This document shows positions 48,847 through 60,290 of a stretch of DNA of 64,000 bases, piece by piece; positions within the stretch are counted from its first letter, which is position 1; every line of letters starts with the position of its first letter. The stretch lies in the NCBI GenBank assembly GCA_965153355.1, contig OZ231127.1, positions 53,692,001 to 53,756,000 on the forward strand, read 5' to 3'. The notes beneath the pieces are model-generated. The model saw only the letters and a list, made by a program, of their open reading frames with translations, was not told the DNA's origin and did no database searches. Source of the DNA: Flaccisagitta enflata. Lineage: Eukaryota; Chaetognatha; Sagittoidea; Aphragmophora. The position numbers were made by a program, and so were the translations under genes.

Positions 48847-49755
48847 TATTACAGAGGAAAAGGGTCGGTAAACAGGTAGTGAGACAAGATAGGGGTTTCT
48901 AATGAGTCGGAAGAGCCTAGGTGAAAATATAGGATACTCGGAGGGAAAGAAAAAATGCACGCCTGCAAATATATACAAAAAGAATCTAAAACGCTTGTTT
49001 TTCTACATTTCGACTGGAACATTACGAACCAACCAACGGAAGGACAAAGAGTTGCGTGTCCGCTACTAAATTAATGTTCTCTTTTTTTTTTTGAATAAGT
49101 ACTTATTGGCCACCAAAAGGACCGACATACCTACGGACCAACGCGACGAAGAGACGGACCAATGGATGTATATACCGGGTGGAAGGTGGTGGTTATGGGT
49201 GGATAGAGTTGAGATAGGACTAGGAGTTTGATAGGTGGTCATTAAGGGCCAGTGTGCGTATGGGCACATCATCTCATAAGGTTGTTATCACGTGACTGAG
49301 AAGAAAATAGGTTTGGCTGGTTTGCCCCAAACAATAATTTGGGTCGTTTGATGATGGATTGTGATCCTTGAAAAAGACAACTTTTTAGTTTGAAAGTGTG
49401 TGAACGAAATCGAGGTCGTCAATATAGAAAGACTCGAAGAGTAAGGCAAATGGGGATGAAATGGCCGTGTTTTTACCACTTTGTTTGAAAAAAAAAATGT
49501 TTTCTTGAAGATTGATTGGTGGTTGTGCCCTATTTTTTGAGAACTTGCCCACGACGAAAATACGAACAGAAAGTCAGCTGCAAATTATAAGCTTGTTATT
49601 GCAATGCAGTTGATTTTTTCAGTTCATGCAAAGGTGGACATACATTGCTGCTAAATTGGCGTTACCAACATTCGCCTCACGGAGTCAAATTATCAGATGA
49701 GCGGTTCAACTTGGGCTTTTGTCCTTACTTCTTCCAGACTTATTCTTTCATTTTT
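48847..49755. other. Intergenic with family A remnant
   Basis: A degraded GTTGCG-subfamily copy lies at about 48985-49070 (AAAACGCTTGTTTTTCTAC, ACCAACGGAAGGACAAAGAG, GTTGCGTGTCCGCTAC). No gene is recognised. Confidence 0.4.
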
Positions 49756-49756
49756 A

Positions 49757-50016
49757 GATGCGACCTCGCATCTCTATAATAGGCTCTGTCCGTTGGTCGG
49801 TCGGTTGGTTGGTCGGGTATCGCATTCATTAAAAACATCGAATTCATGCATTTTTTCAACAGAAAAGTGGTCCTGATCTAGTGATAGAAGCATACATCTA
49901 TTGATTCATTCATCTTTTATTCATTCATAAGTGACATTCATTCATGAAAAAGCATTCATTCATAAAAGACATTCATTCAAAGAGGACGCATCGTTGGCCT
50001 ACTTGGCCTTGTTTTT
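49757..50016 (-). mobile_element. Family A-like element with ATTCAT core
   Basis: TTTTAGATGCGACCTCGCAT (terminal hairpin GATGCGACCTCGCATC), CTATAATAGGCTCTGTCCGT, GGTCGGTCGGTTGG, a CATTCATAAAAGACATTC repeat core, and ending GGCCTACTTGGCCTTGTTT. Confidence 0.65.
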
Positions 50017-50587
50017 GGATCTGGTTGTTCGGCTGATTCTCAAAGTGGGTGAGGAAATAAGTGAGGAGACGCCATCTGCAGAAAAGGCCCCGTCAATCAT
50101 AAGTAAAAACAAAGCTCGTGAAAGTCAATGTGATTTTAAAGGGAATGACAGAAACATCCAACCTTCTTTTTGTCGCGATTCAATTGCTCGAAAAAGGGGA
50201 GAGAAAAAAGGTCGGACAAATGGAGAGTAAAAACCTCTTTCTAAGCAAAAAGTAGTTGGAGAAAGAAATGTCAAAATTTGTCATAAAAAGGGGTTGAGCA
50301 CTTATGAATGACGACCCTCGTGTCGACAGCAACGCCCTGCCCGTCTTGTCCGTGTGCATTCCGGTGGTAAAAAACAAGTTCACCCGACTTAGAAATTATC
50401 ATGTTTCATTTCAATTTGAAATTGCCTGGATTCGGTTTAGTCGGTTAAGATTCATATACGGTTCCAGTTGATCAACCGTGAATCAATACCGACCAATACA
50501 CTTTACTGGTGCTGGTTCTACCGATGATTACGTTCGAAGTAAAATATCTTTAAAAAAATCCTTTTAAAATTTCTAAGTGGCCATTTT

Positions 50588-50740
50588 TATGTGCGTCCTT
50601 GCACATCTATAAGAGGTCATGTCAGTCCGTTGTTTGGTTGGTTGGTTGGTTGGTTGGTTGGTTCGTCCGTCACGCTAACGTTAAAACCGCTCAAAACCGC
50701 GTCTTTCTTTTTATCTGCACTCACTCGACTTCACTAGCCT
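50588..50740 (-). mobile_element. Family A-like element with (GGTT)n core
   Basis: GTGCGTCCTTGCACATCTAT (hairpin), AAGAGGTCATGTCAGTCCG, seven GGTT units (50636-50663), and TAACGTTAAAACCGCTCAAA. Confidence 0.55.
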
Positions 50741-50965
50741 TCTTAACTTCATTTGCATTCAGTCATTCCTTCATTAATCAATTCATTCATTGATTTGTTT
50801 AAATGGATTCATCAAAAACGTTCATGTATTCAAAACTTTCATTCATACATTCTTAATCAGCGTGGCGCACATAATGGCCATCACTTGATCTTGTTTGATA
50901 ATCAGTTAAACTTAAAGACGATTTACTATGGTTGCAAATGCCGATCCCCCGCCCCATGAATAAAA

Positions 50966-51219
50966 AAACAGTCGCGTGCGGGTTGGCAGGGGCCGTATTT
51001 GAGGTCACTTGATCTTTTGGGCAGGAGCAGTGAGGCCAAAAACCGCAAAAAAAGTAAAGTGTGACGGACGGACGGACGGACGGATGGACGGACGGACGGA
51101 CGGACGGACGGACGGACGGACGGACGGACGGACGGACGGACGGACGGACGGACGGACGGACGGACGGACGGACGGACGGACAAAGCGGGGTGTAGAGTCG
51201 CGTAGCACGCGACTAAAAA
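50966..51219 (+). mobile_element. Family A element with expanded (GGAC)n core
   Basis: AGTCGCGTGCGGGTTGGC, AGGGGCCGTATTTGAGGTCA, TTTTGGGCAGGAGCAGTGAG, AAAGTAAAGTGTGAC, about 29 GGAC units (51064-51182), AAAGCGGGGTGTAGAG, then the perfect terminal hairpin GTCGCGTAGCACGCGAC plus TAAAAAC. The AACAAGGCC start is lost. Confidence 0.9.
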
Positions 51220-51442
51220 CAAGATACGAAAAAAATATGTATGAGCCGACAAACCAGAACTGCGTCTGAGCAACAACGGCAATCGATGACTCTCACAGTC
51301 TTACACACTCCGATCCTCGTTTCTCCTCAAAAGCTCATAAAAGTGTCAAGTAGTTTGTGGAAATGCCGCCTTGAATGTTTCTCGAGTGCGCCTTAAATCA
51401 CCGAAGGAGGGGACTTGGTGACGTCAACTACAATTTGAATTG

Positions 51443-51875
51443 AAACAAGGTCGGATGACAGACCGATAAGTAGTGGTTTGCAGGTGGGCGGGGGCAGTGA
51501 TTCGGATGTTAAGGCCGAAAGGGCAGTAATTTGGGTAGGCTGAAGCTGAACGTAGCTGGCCAGGGGCTGTGCCGTTCAGAAATTGTTATTTTGGACAATG
51601 TCACTGAGGTTCTGAGGCCTGAAATGGTTGTTTTGATGTCAATGTGGTCTGCTATGAGGCCTGAGTGAGGAGTGTGATTTGACGCCTGAGAGGGCTGTTG
51701 GAGTGACGAACCAACAAAAGAACGGACGGACGAAAGAACCAACTGTCGAGAAAAAGCTCCCCTATGAATGGCATTTTACTCGTCATGAGATGACGGAGCA
51801 TGCGCGCAAACATTAAGACTAGCTTCCATGTTCTATGTACAGGAATTCGTCCCCTCCAAGCCACTGCCCCAAAAA
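51443..51875 (+). mobile_element. Diverged mosaic of family A left end and family B right end
   Basis: AACAAGGTCGGATGACAGAC and AGGTGGGCGGGGGCAGTGAT (family A), then GAGGCCTGAAATGG-type core units, ATGTACAGGAATTCGTCCCC and CACTGCCCCAAAAAA (family B). Confidence 0.55.
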
Positions 51876-52178
51876 ATGTTGTGCGCTGATGCTGAAATTG
51901 TTTGCCCTCTTAGTTTCATAATTCAAAATCGGGAATTGCTCTGAGCTTGGTAAAAGGCCTCCAAATTCAGACGCGAACTTTCTGGAAACCCTGTTTGATC
52001 GAATTGAAGGTTTTACTACAGACTCGTGTAAATTTACGATTTTTACGACTTAAAAAGAAGAATTGACGAGGAAAATTTATCACACATGCTAAAAGGTTTG
52101 TTTACTGAAAACTGTTGATTTGCCCTTGTGTGTGGGACTATGACAGCTTAGGTGTCGTGCTTGAGCTTGACCAGAAGA

Positions 52179-52179
<1 letters not shown>

Positions 52180-52252
<73 letters not shown>

Positions 52253-52355
52253 GGACAATTTCAGACACAGGCAGACATAGGCAGACATAGGCAGTCACAG
52301 ACAAACACAGACAGACACAGACTGACGTAGACAGACACAGGCAGACACGGACAGA
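52180..52355. repeat. (GA)n then (CAGACA)n
   Basis: About 34 GA units (52180-52247), then about 15 degenerate CAGACA units. Confidence 0.92.
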
Positions 52356-52632
52356 CACAGACCTCGATTAAATCTACGGCTATTCATTCGCAACACAGCG
52401 CCCACGTGGCGTGCATGATGGTTTGATTTATATCATGAAGCTGTCTCGGGCCTGTCACGTCATAAAACTGTCAAGCGTCATGCGCACGTCATCAGCGGTA
52501 AATCATAACTTGTCAATTCTCAAATGTTTTCGCCGCCCATTATCATCATTTCGTTGTCGTTGTGATCGTCATCGCGTTGTCATTATTATCATATTTGATG
52601 GTCGTTGTTGTTGGGAATAATTTCAGTTACGG

Positions 52633-52962
52633 CAGCTGGTTATCCTATAATTCTTACGATCCTAGATTTGTGGGTTAGAAGGGTTATGATTGTAGGTTTT
52701 CTAGACTCTTTTACAATAGGAAAATGGGTTTTTCCTTCATTACCCAAAAAGTGCTAAATCGATTTTTTTCATTTCTTGGGTCAATATCAATCATGAGACC
52801 ACTTACCTTTGCCAAAAGGAATTGTCATCGCCACTCTTCTATAAATAGGTGAAATGTGATGATGAATGTGGCTTTCTACAATGCTTACGATTCTAGGTTT
52901 TCTTGCTTAGAAAGCTTACGATTCTAGAAACTTGCATAGAAAGCTTACGATTCTAGGTCTTC
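52633..52962 (+). repeat. Dispersed repeat R2, copy 1
   Basis: About 330 bp recurring in inverted orientation at 59738-60062 with high similarity (GGTTATCCTATAATTCTTAC at one end, AAGCTTACGATTCTAG repeated at the other). CTTACGATYCTAG-like motifs lie at both ends. Class unknown, no ORF. Confidence 0.82.
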
Positions 52963-54130
52963 TGTGATTCATTACCCACATGTTTGTCCATGGATTAGAG
53001 GGCCCCAATTTCAGAGAAAGAAATACTTTTATGCATGGCATCAGGCTTTTTCACATCTTTGCTCCTGCCTGAATGCCCATACTCGAACTCTGAGTCATTT
53101 GTCCCCTATGCCCCTCTACTTGCGTATGGATGAAGTAGCCTCCTTTCTATGTGCATCCTCCTGCATCTTTACAAGGGTGTGGCTGTTGATGTGTCCGTTG
53201 ATGGGTCCTCTAGTTGGGCAGTTGGTTGATGGGTTAGACTCTCAATTATGCAAATGAGGCGCTCTTCTTGGGCTTTACCAGGCTTACCTTTTCGATTATC
53301 AACTCGAATGATTTGTTGCATCTATGAAATTTGCAACAAAAAGTGATTTACAAGAATTTTTGAGAAAAACAGTTCAACATGCATCCTTACTTGGTCCACA
53401 GTATAGGTCATGCTCATTGGTAGATGGTGCTTAATAGCAAACCTCACAAAAAAAAAGGATGACCAATGAATTCTAAATGTACCCGCATATTGTGAATGAA
53501 TGGTAATTAACTGACAGACGTTTTTCAAGAAATGTTGCTCAAGCAATCTGGGAATTTCATTGTCTTTGACACATTTTCCTGGTTAGGGTCCATAGTAAGC
53601 GCAAAACAAGCCTGTAAACCAGAAACATAACGATCTTAGGGGGTGTTTCTAGTTAGAGACAATAGGTTGCTCGCTATATTCGTTTCGCTCACACCACTCA
53701 CTCCCTAAGCAGCGCTCCGCATCACTTTGCTTGCTCGCTATGTTCACGGGCTCGTTCACTCACTTTGCTCACTCCCTAGTGGGATGGTTGGAATTCATAA
53801 ATATGTGTTCACACCGTGAATGCGTTAGACAGGGACAAACGCGTTTTTGGCCGTCACTAGAAACACGCCCAAAGTTGAACAAAGCCAGAGACCGACCAAA
53901 ACCAATGGAATGGCAAGGATCAATTCTAAGAGCAAATTTCATTCTTCAAGCTTCCAACCTCATCCAGGTTTTCCACGTCATAAAGCATTAATTGTTGTTC
54001 AAAGGATGTAGGTTATGGCGCATTAGAAATGGAATTGGTGTTATAGCTTATTTTAGATTTGATCATCACTTGATTAAACATATCAAACATCGGAAACAAG
54101 ATCATATGCACAGCTGCCCTACCGTATTTT
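52963..54130. other. Intergenic, no confident gene
   Basis: It contains a family A-like trace (53148-53260, GTGCATCCTCCTGCATCTTT and GTTGATGG core). The imperfect tandem CTCGCTATGTTCAC/TTTGCTCACTCCCT (53670-53785) is a minor local repeat. Confidence 0.3.
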
Positions 54131-54609
54131 TTCTAATAGTCACAAAAGCGTTAGATGGTCAGCGGTCCCCGTGCCCTGCTTAAGTAGGTTTTTGGTTTGA
54201 AGGAGGGAGGAGGCCGATGTGATGACCCATCTTTCTCATTTTCCTTCTCCTCCTCACCCTCTCAGCCACCAGGCCCACCAGCCTGGGCCCATATCCCAGG
54301 GGCTCAAATCCTAGTACTGAGGCTCAAATCCCAACCTCCAGGCCTAAAAACCCAGTCTTGAAGCCCAAATTCCTTGAGGCTGGAATTTGGGCCTTGGGGT
54401 GGGGATTTAGGCCTGGAGGTTGGGATTTGAGCCTCAAGACTAGGATTTGGGCCTCGAGGCTGGGATATGGGCCTTGAGGCTGAGATATGGGCCTCGTGGC
54501 TGGGGGGAGGGCTGGTACGTAGAAGAAGGAGGAGGAGAAGAAGGAGAAAATCCCCCATATGTGTAAAAGCATAGGTCATCAACCCCTTCGGGGCCGCTGC
54601 CCAAAAAGC
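54131..54609 (+). mobile_element. Family B element
   Basis: AATAGTCACAAAAGCGTTAG, ATGGTCAGCGGTCCCCGTGC, a core of about ten GGGCCTTGAGGCTGGGATTT units preceded by their reverse complements (54285-54370), then GTAAAAGCATAGGTCATCAA and CCCCTTCGGGGCCGCTGCCCAAAAAG in two overlapping blocks. The inner left arm is deleted. Confidence 0.82.
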
Positions 54610-54616
54610 TCACCCT

Positions 54617-54805
54617 GCCAAAAAGTGCCCCCCTCTTTTTTTTCTCAGTATTACACTTTTCAGAAGAGATTTGGACAGAAATATTGAATAAAATGATGAA
54701 ATTATATAAGACAATGAGCCATTTTCAAAGACTTTCAAACAGATATACAAAATGAATATCTTTATTTCAAAAGTGCCCAGGGCGCTTTTTAGAAAAAATA
54801 CGGTA
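54617..54805. mobile_element. Half of a CCGTATTT-ended MITE
   Basis: The right end AGAAAAAATACGG|TA matches the 23469-23776 family, and AAGTGCCCCCCTC inside resembles that element's interior. The left end is replaced by the family B border. Confidence 0.45.
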
Positions 54806-55098
54806 TTTATAATTTTCCTATTTATCGCCTTTGATTCCTTTTTTTACACCCTCTCTCCCATATTCCCATTCTACTCTGATTTTAACTTTCATACTGATTT
54901 GCATTTTTGTTTTTGCTTAAAATTATGTGCTTCAAAAAGAATCTAAGTTTTCTTACTACTTATTACTGGCTAAACATTTTTTTCTATATGACAAGATGAT
55001 TTTCAATTCACTTTTCTAATGCCCTGAAAAACTGTTGGACTCAGCGGAGCCTGAGTTAGGACTGTACTTCAGAATAATGCTCTCTGCTAAAACCAGAT

Positions 55099-55252
55099 CT
55101 AAAATCCCAGTCTCTTCATGTCATCTTTTAAAAATTCCTTCATCAATAAAATGGTTAAATCCCGCTCCAAAGGACCTGCATTGAACAGAATTTTATTTTT
55201 GACATAGGCTAAATCTTGCTCTTTCAGTTTTTCAATTTCTTTTTTAAGCTCA
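55099..55252 (-). pseudogene. Possible protein remnant, unrecognised
   Basis: The minus frame FELKKEIEKLKEQDLAYVKN then ILFNAGPLERDLTILLMKEF and LKDDMKRLGF, followed by TAG, looks protein-like (amphipathic, coiled start), and a TGA stop lies two codons upstream. It is probably a transposon-derived or gene fragment. Confidence 0.25.
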
Positions 55253-55764
55253 AATCAGTCTTAAACAGATATAATTTGTTGGTCCTTTGAAATCAGTTAT
55301 GATTGAAATTGTTTTGAGTCCTTTGCAGGCCTGTATATAATTGAGTTCCCCCCCTGTGAGGGAGAGAAAATCAAAGGGTTTGGAGATGGGGGAAAAAAGA
55401 GAAAAAAAATTGGGGGGAAATATAATTTTTTGCAGTACCAAATCATAAATACTGATCAGTAAAACACAGTTAAACACTACTTAAACCTTAACTACACTGT
55501 TTCAATGCCTTATGGGGAAGAAAATCATCCATTTTAAAATGCGACGCAATGCGTCGCGGGGAAGAAAATCAAAGGCATGGGGGGAAAATCAAAAGCCACT
55601 CAATCATATACACCCCTGGTCCTTTGACATATGTTAGTGTGGGTTACTACTGTGCTTTTGATATATATTTTTTAAAAGATTCATGGTCAAAGAGACTAGG
55701 AGGAATCAGGCTCTAACGATTTGTGGTTGGGCATCAAATCATTTTTTTTCTTTTCTTGTCAGAC

Positions 55765-57057
55765 AACAAGGCTGGATATACGGCTACCCCAGTCGCGTGC
55801 GGGTGGGCAGGGGCCATATTTGATGTCAGTGGAGCATTTGGGCAGGAGCGGTATAGCCAAAAACCCCATGAACGCCGAAAAAGTAAAGTGTGACGGACCG
55901 ACGGACCGACGGACCGACGGACCGACAGAACGACGGACCAACGGACCAACGGACTGACGGACTCACCGTGGACCAAACCCACCCTCGATGCAGACCAGAG
56001 ACCAACCAACCACCCCATAACCACCAATAACACCTAAAACACCATCACCGTGGACCAAACCCACCCTCGATGCAGACCAGAGACCAACCAACCACCCCAT
56101 AACCACCTATAACACCTAAAACACCATCACCGTGGACCAAACCCACCCTCGATGCAGACCAGAGACCAACCAACCACCCCATAACCACCTATAACACCTA
56201 AAACACCATCACCGTGGACCAAACCCACCCTCGATGCAGACCAGAGACCAACCAACCACCCCATAACCACCTATAACACCTAAAACACCATCACCGTGGA
56301 CCAAACCCACCCTCGATGCAGACCAGAGACCAACCAACCACCCCATAACCACCTATAACACCTAAAACACCATCACCGTGGACCAAACCCACCCTCGATG
56401 CAGACCAGAGACCAACCAACCACCCCATAACCACCTATAACACCTAAAAATACCAAGACCGTCGGCCAAACCCACCCTCGATGCAGACCAGAGACCAACC
56501 AACCACCCCATAACCACCTATAACACCTAAAACACCATCACCGTGGACCAAACCCACCCTCGATGCAGACCAGAGACCAACCAACCACCCCATAACCACC
56601 TATAACACCTAAAACACCATCACCGTGGACCAAACCCACCCTCGATGCAGACCAGAGACCAACCAACCACCCCATAACCACCTATAACACCTAAAACACC
56701 ATCACCGTGGACCAAACCCACCCTCGATGCAGACCAGAGACCAACCAACCACCCCATAACCACCTATAACACCTAAAACACCATCACCGTGGACCAAACC
56801 CACCCTCGATGCAGACCAGAGACCAACCAACCACCCCATAACCACCTATAACACCTAAAACACCATCACCGTGGACCAAACCCACCCTCGATGCAGACCA
56901 GAGACCAACCAACCACCCCATAACCACCTATAACACCTAAAACACCATCACCGTGGACCAAACCCACCCTCGATGCAGACCAGAGACCAACCAACCACCC
57001 CATAACCACCTATAACACCTACAAAGCGGGGTGTAGCGTCGCGTAGCACGCAACTAA
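55765..57057 (+). mobile_element. Family A element whose core is an 82-bp satellite
   Basis: The left end is canonical: AACAAGGCTGGATATACGGC, AGTCGCGTGCGGGTGGGC, AGGGGCCATATTTGATGTCA, AAAGTAAAGTGTGACGG and about nine GGACCGAC units to 55960. The 82-bp array then follows, and the right end resumes exactly where expected: ACAAAGCGGGGTGTAGCG, TCGCGTAGCACGCAACTAAAAA (57019-57057). Confidence 0.92.
55964..57020 (+). repeat. 82-bp satellite, 13 units
   Basis: Units start at 55964, 56046, 56128, 56210, 56292, 56374, 56456, 56539, 56621, 56703, 56785, 56867 and 56949; the last is cut at about 72 bp. Copies are almost identical except the seventh (83 bp; ACCAAGACCGTCGGCC). Each begins CACCGTGGACCAAACCCACC and carries CCAACCAACCACCCC and ACCTATAACACC. 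Uniformity implies recent amplification or homogenisation. Confidence 0.97.
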
Positions 57058-57589
57058 AAATTCGAGTTACCGTTTTGTGGACCTGAAAACAGGCCTACCA
57101 AGACACCCTCTCATAGTAAGTCACTAAAATAATGAGCAAAAGATTGAATCATGAGCAAAAGATCAACTTATGGTAGTTTCACATTTCATTGAGAGACAAA
57201 GTCATAAAAGACCTACCCGGTCATCAAATACAACTGCAACCAGCGGAACCTTTACTGTGCTTAAAGTATCTATAATGAGGAATTTTGATTTACACTATCC
57301 GTAAGCAAATGACCTACGGTTTATTCATGCAAAATTTCAAAGCACTGGCCCAAGTGGTTTGGTTTCCACAGGGTATTTAAATTTGACACAATTTTCTTAA
57401 AAACAGCATTTTTCAGTATTTCTTCGTTGAAAAACTGTGCTAACTTTATGAAAATAGAGCAAAAATAACCAAATTGGTTTAGAATACTTAGTGATTCATC
57501 AATTACTTACATCTTTCAAATATCTTTTACTATTGAACAAGGCCAACACCTATAAGTCGCGTGCGAGACTTACTTGCATAATCGCCAAA

Positions 57590-58694
57590 TTATATAAGTA
57601 CGTTATTTCCTGTAATGACGATAATGACTATAATTACCTGTTGACCTATAATTGCCTATAATTACCTGTAATTACCTTTAATTACCCATAGTCAAATAAT
57701 GACCTATAAGTTCCTATAAAGACCTATGATTACCTATAATTACATATGGACCAATAATTACCTTTAATGACATATGATTACCCATAATTACCCACAATTA
57801 CCTATAATAACATAATGTCCTATGAAAACCTATAATGACCTATGACTACCTATAATTACCTATAATTACCTATAATTACCCATAATCAAATAATGACCTA
57901 TAAGTACCTATAAAGACCTATGATTACCTATAATTACATATGGACCAATAATTACCTTTAATGACGTATGATTACCCATAATTACCCACAATTAGCTATA
58001 ATAACATAATGTCCTATAATTACCTATAATGACCTATGATTACCTATAAAGACCTATGATTACCTATATTTACATATGGACCAATTATTACCAATAATGA
58101 CCTATGATTACCCATAATTACCCATAACTACCTTTAATGACATAATGACCTATAACAACCTATGATTACCTATAATTACCTATGATTAGCTATAATTACC
58201 TAAAATTGAATAATGACCTATGATTACCTACAATGACCTATGATTACCTACAATTGCATAATGACCTATAATGACCTATGATTACCTTTGATTACCAAAA
58301 ATTGCATAATGACCTAAAATTTCCTATAATTATGTAAATAAAAAGTGAAATGACTGTATTGACTGAAATGACTAAAATGACTGAGAATGACTAAGAATGA
58401 CTAGAAATGACTTAAAATGACGTATAATGACTTATAATGACTTATAATGACTTAAAATGACACAAAATGACTTAAAATAACTTAAAATGACTAAAGATGA
58501 TGAAAAGGATTATATTGACTAAAATGACAATAATGACTCAAAATGACTTGGGATGACTTTAAATGCCTTAAAATCACTTAAAATGACTTAAAATCACTTA
58601 AAATGACCTAAAATAACTTAAAACAACTTAGAATGACTTAAAATGATGAAAAGGACTATGTTGACTAAAATGACAATAATTACTTTAAATGACT
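57590..58694. repeat. 10-bp satellite, two-phase
   Basis: 57600-58330 is built of ATTACCTATA/ATGACCTATA decamers. 58340-58694 shifts to AATGACTTAA decamers. All keep a 10-bp spacing close to the DNA helical repeat. It resumes at 59306 beyond the inserted MITE. Confidence 0.92.
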
Positions 58695-58696
58695 TA

Positions 58697-59303
58697 CCAT
58701 CTTGCTCAAAAATATCGTCTCACCTTTATGCCTAATTTGTGACCAAACAATTGTAAAAAACACATTGAAATCAGTGACCATTGGAAAAAGCAAGAAAAGA
58801 TCTTCAAAATGCCACCAAGCAGAGCTCAGTAGCTTGATTCGTTTAGATTTTAGAGCTAAAAGAGTAAAAATGTTCATGTCCATAAAAAGCAGAAAATATG
58901 CAAAAAATGAGGAGAAGAATATTGACCAGTTCATCTTTACTTTTTCTAGGCTTATCATTATAAAATCATATGAAAATCGGTGACCATTGGAAAGAGCTTT
59001 GAAAGATCTGTCAAATGCCGCCAAGCAGATTTTTCTAGTACAAACTATTTGAATTTTATTTCAAAATAAATATACATGGGTAAAAAAGTGATGAAAAAAA
59101 AACTGCTAGAAAGTTTGAAGAACTGGTTCTACAAAATTGTATATGAACCCTTCATCTATATCTTCCCAATTGAATACAAAGCGTATATGGTACCATAAGA
59201 GCTTATACTAAATATTTGTGCAGAAATATATAATTTTTTATAAGAAATAACAACAATAAACAACAATCTTGTTTTACTGAGACGATATTTTTGAGCAAGA
59301 TGG
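58697..59303. mobile_element. 607-bp TA-flanked MITE inserted in the 10-bp satellite
   Basis: Ends TA|CCATCTTGCTCAAAAA and TTTTTGAGCAAGATGG|TA; the inverted repeat is about 26 bp, to CGTCTCA. The host satellite continues on both sides. Two internal GTGACCATTGGAAA-RAGC segments form an imperfect internal duplication. Opposing 93- and 114-residue frames cover the interior but show no transposase motifs. Confidence 0.93.
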
Positions 59304-59305
59304 TA

Positions 59306-59397
59306 AAATGACTTAAAATGACTTAGAATGACTTAGAATGACTTAGAATGACTTAGAATGACTTAGAATGACTTAAAATGACTAAAAATGACTTAAA
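59306..59397. repeat. 10-bp satellite, right segment
   Basis: About nine AATGACTTAG/AATGACTTAA decamers continuing the array after the MITE. Confidence 0.92.
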
Positions 59398-59737
59398 GAA
59401 ATAAAATTGATAAAAAAAGTAAAGTGTGACCAACCGACCAACCAACCGACCGACCGACCGACCGACGGACAAAGCGGGTTGTAGAGTCGCGTGCACACAA
59501 CTAAAAAGTTTTAGCCAAAAAAGAAATATTTTCTGATTCAAAATTTGCTCAAACTTGCCTTGAAGCTTTTTCACTTAAATAAATGTGGTGGCCAAACCGT
59601 TTGAGCCAGTGCCATAGAATTTTGCATGTAAAAACCGTAGATCATGTGCTTTCAGACAGTTCCAATCAAAATATTTCAAACCAAATATTTTAGGCACAAT
59701 AAAGGTTTCTTTTGTTGCACTTGTAATTAATGGCAGG

Positions 59738-60062
59738 GTAGAATTGTAAGCTTTCTATGCAAGTTTCTAGAATTGTAAGCTTTCTAGGCAAGAAAACCTA
59801 GAATCGTAAGCATTGTAGAAAGCCACATTCATCATCATATTTCACCTATTTATAGAAGAGTGGCGATGACAATTCCTTTTGGAAAAGGTTAGTGGTCCCA
59901 CTATCATTCTTGAACCAAGAAATAAAAAAAATCGATTTAGCACTTTTTGGGTTATGAAGGAAAAACCCATTTTCCCATTGTAAAAGAGTCTAGAAAACCT
60001 ACAATTGTAACCCTTCTAACCCACAAATCTAGGATCGTAAGAATTATAGGATAACCAGCTGT
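59738..60062 (-). repeat. Dispersed repeat R2, copy 2
   Basis: Reverse complement of 52633-52962. One AAGCTTACGATTCTAG-type unit at the end is duplicated in both copies. Confidence 0.82.
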
Positions 60063-60290
60063 ACGGCTCTATCAAAAAGCAAGATACTCTTTTGATCCTT
60101 GATGTCGGGTCTTTGCTACCGTTTTTTCTTCCTTTTTTTCTTCGACTTTGTTTGAATTTTTGAGACCTTGATTCACGTTTGAATTTGCCGCTTTAAATCA
60201 CGAAGATGAGTCCTTTCAAATAAATTCTTCCGATAACGTCCACCTTTGCACCTCCGAAATCGTTAATGTCCAATTGTCCATGGTTCAAAT

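Larger units (their letters stand above)
57537..59508 (+). mobile_element. Family A element whose core is a 10-bp satellite
   Basis: Left end GAACAAGGCCAACACCTAT and AAGTCGCGTGCGAG (57537-57569). The right end is AAAAAGTAAAGTGTGACC, a CCGACC core, GACAAAGCGGGTTGTAGAG, then TCGCGTGCACACAACTAAAAAG (59408-59508). Between them lie the 10-bp satellite and a MITE. The internal conserved block between left end and core is missing. Confidence 0.78.

Noticed and set aside
51005-51269. RPSV/DGRT-type repeat proteins
   Set aside because: Four-base (GGAC)n core of a family A element. The 12-bp reading cycle keeps frames open.
55964-57020. CRISPR array
   Set aside because: The 82-bp units are directly adjacent with no variable spacers, in animal DNA.
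58680-59024. Opposing 93- and 114-residue frames as genes
   Set aside because: They lie wholly inside the 607-bp TA-flanked MITE and have no recognisable motif.
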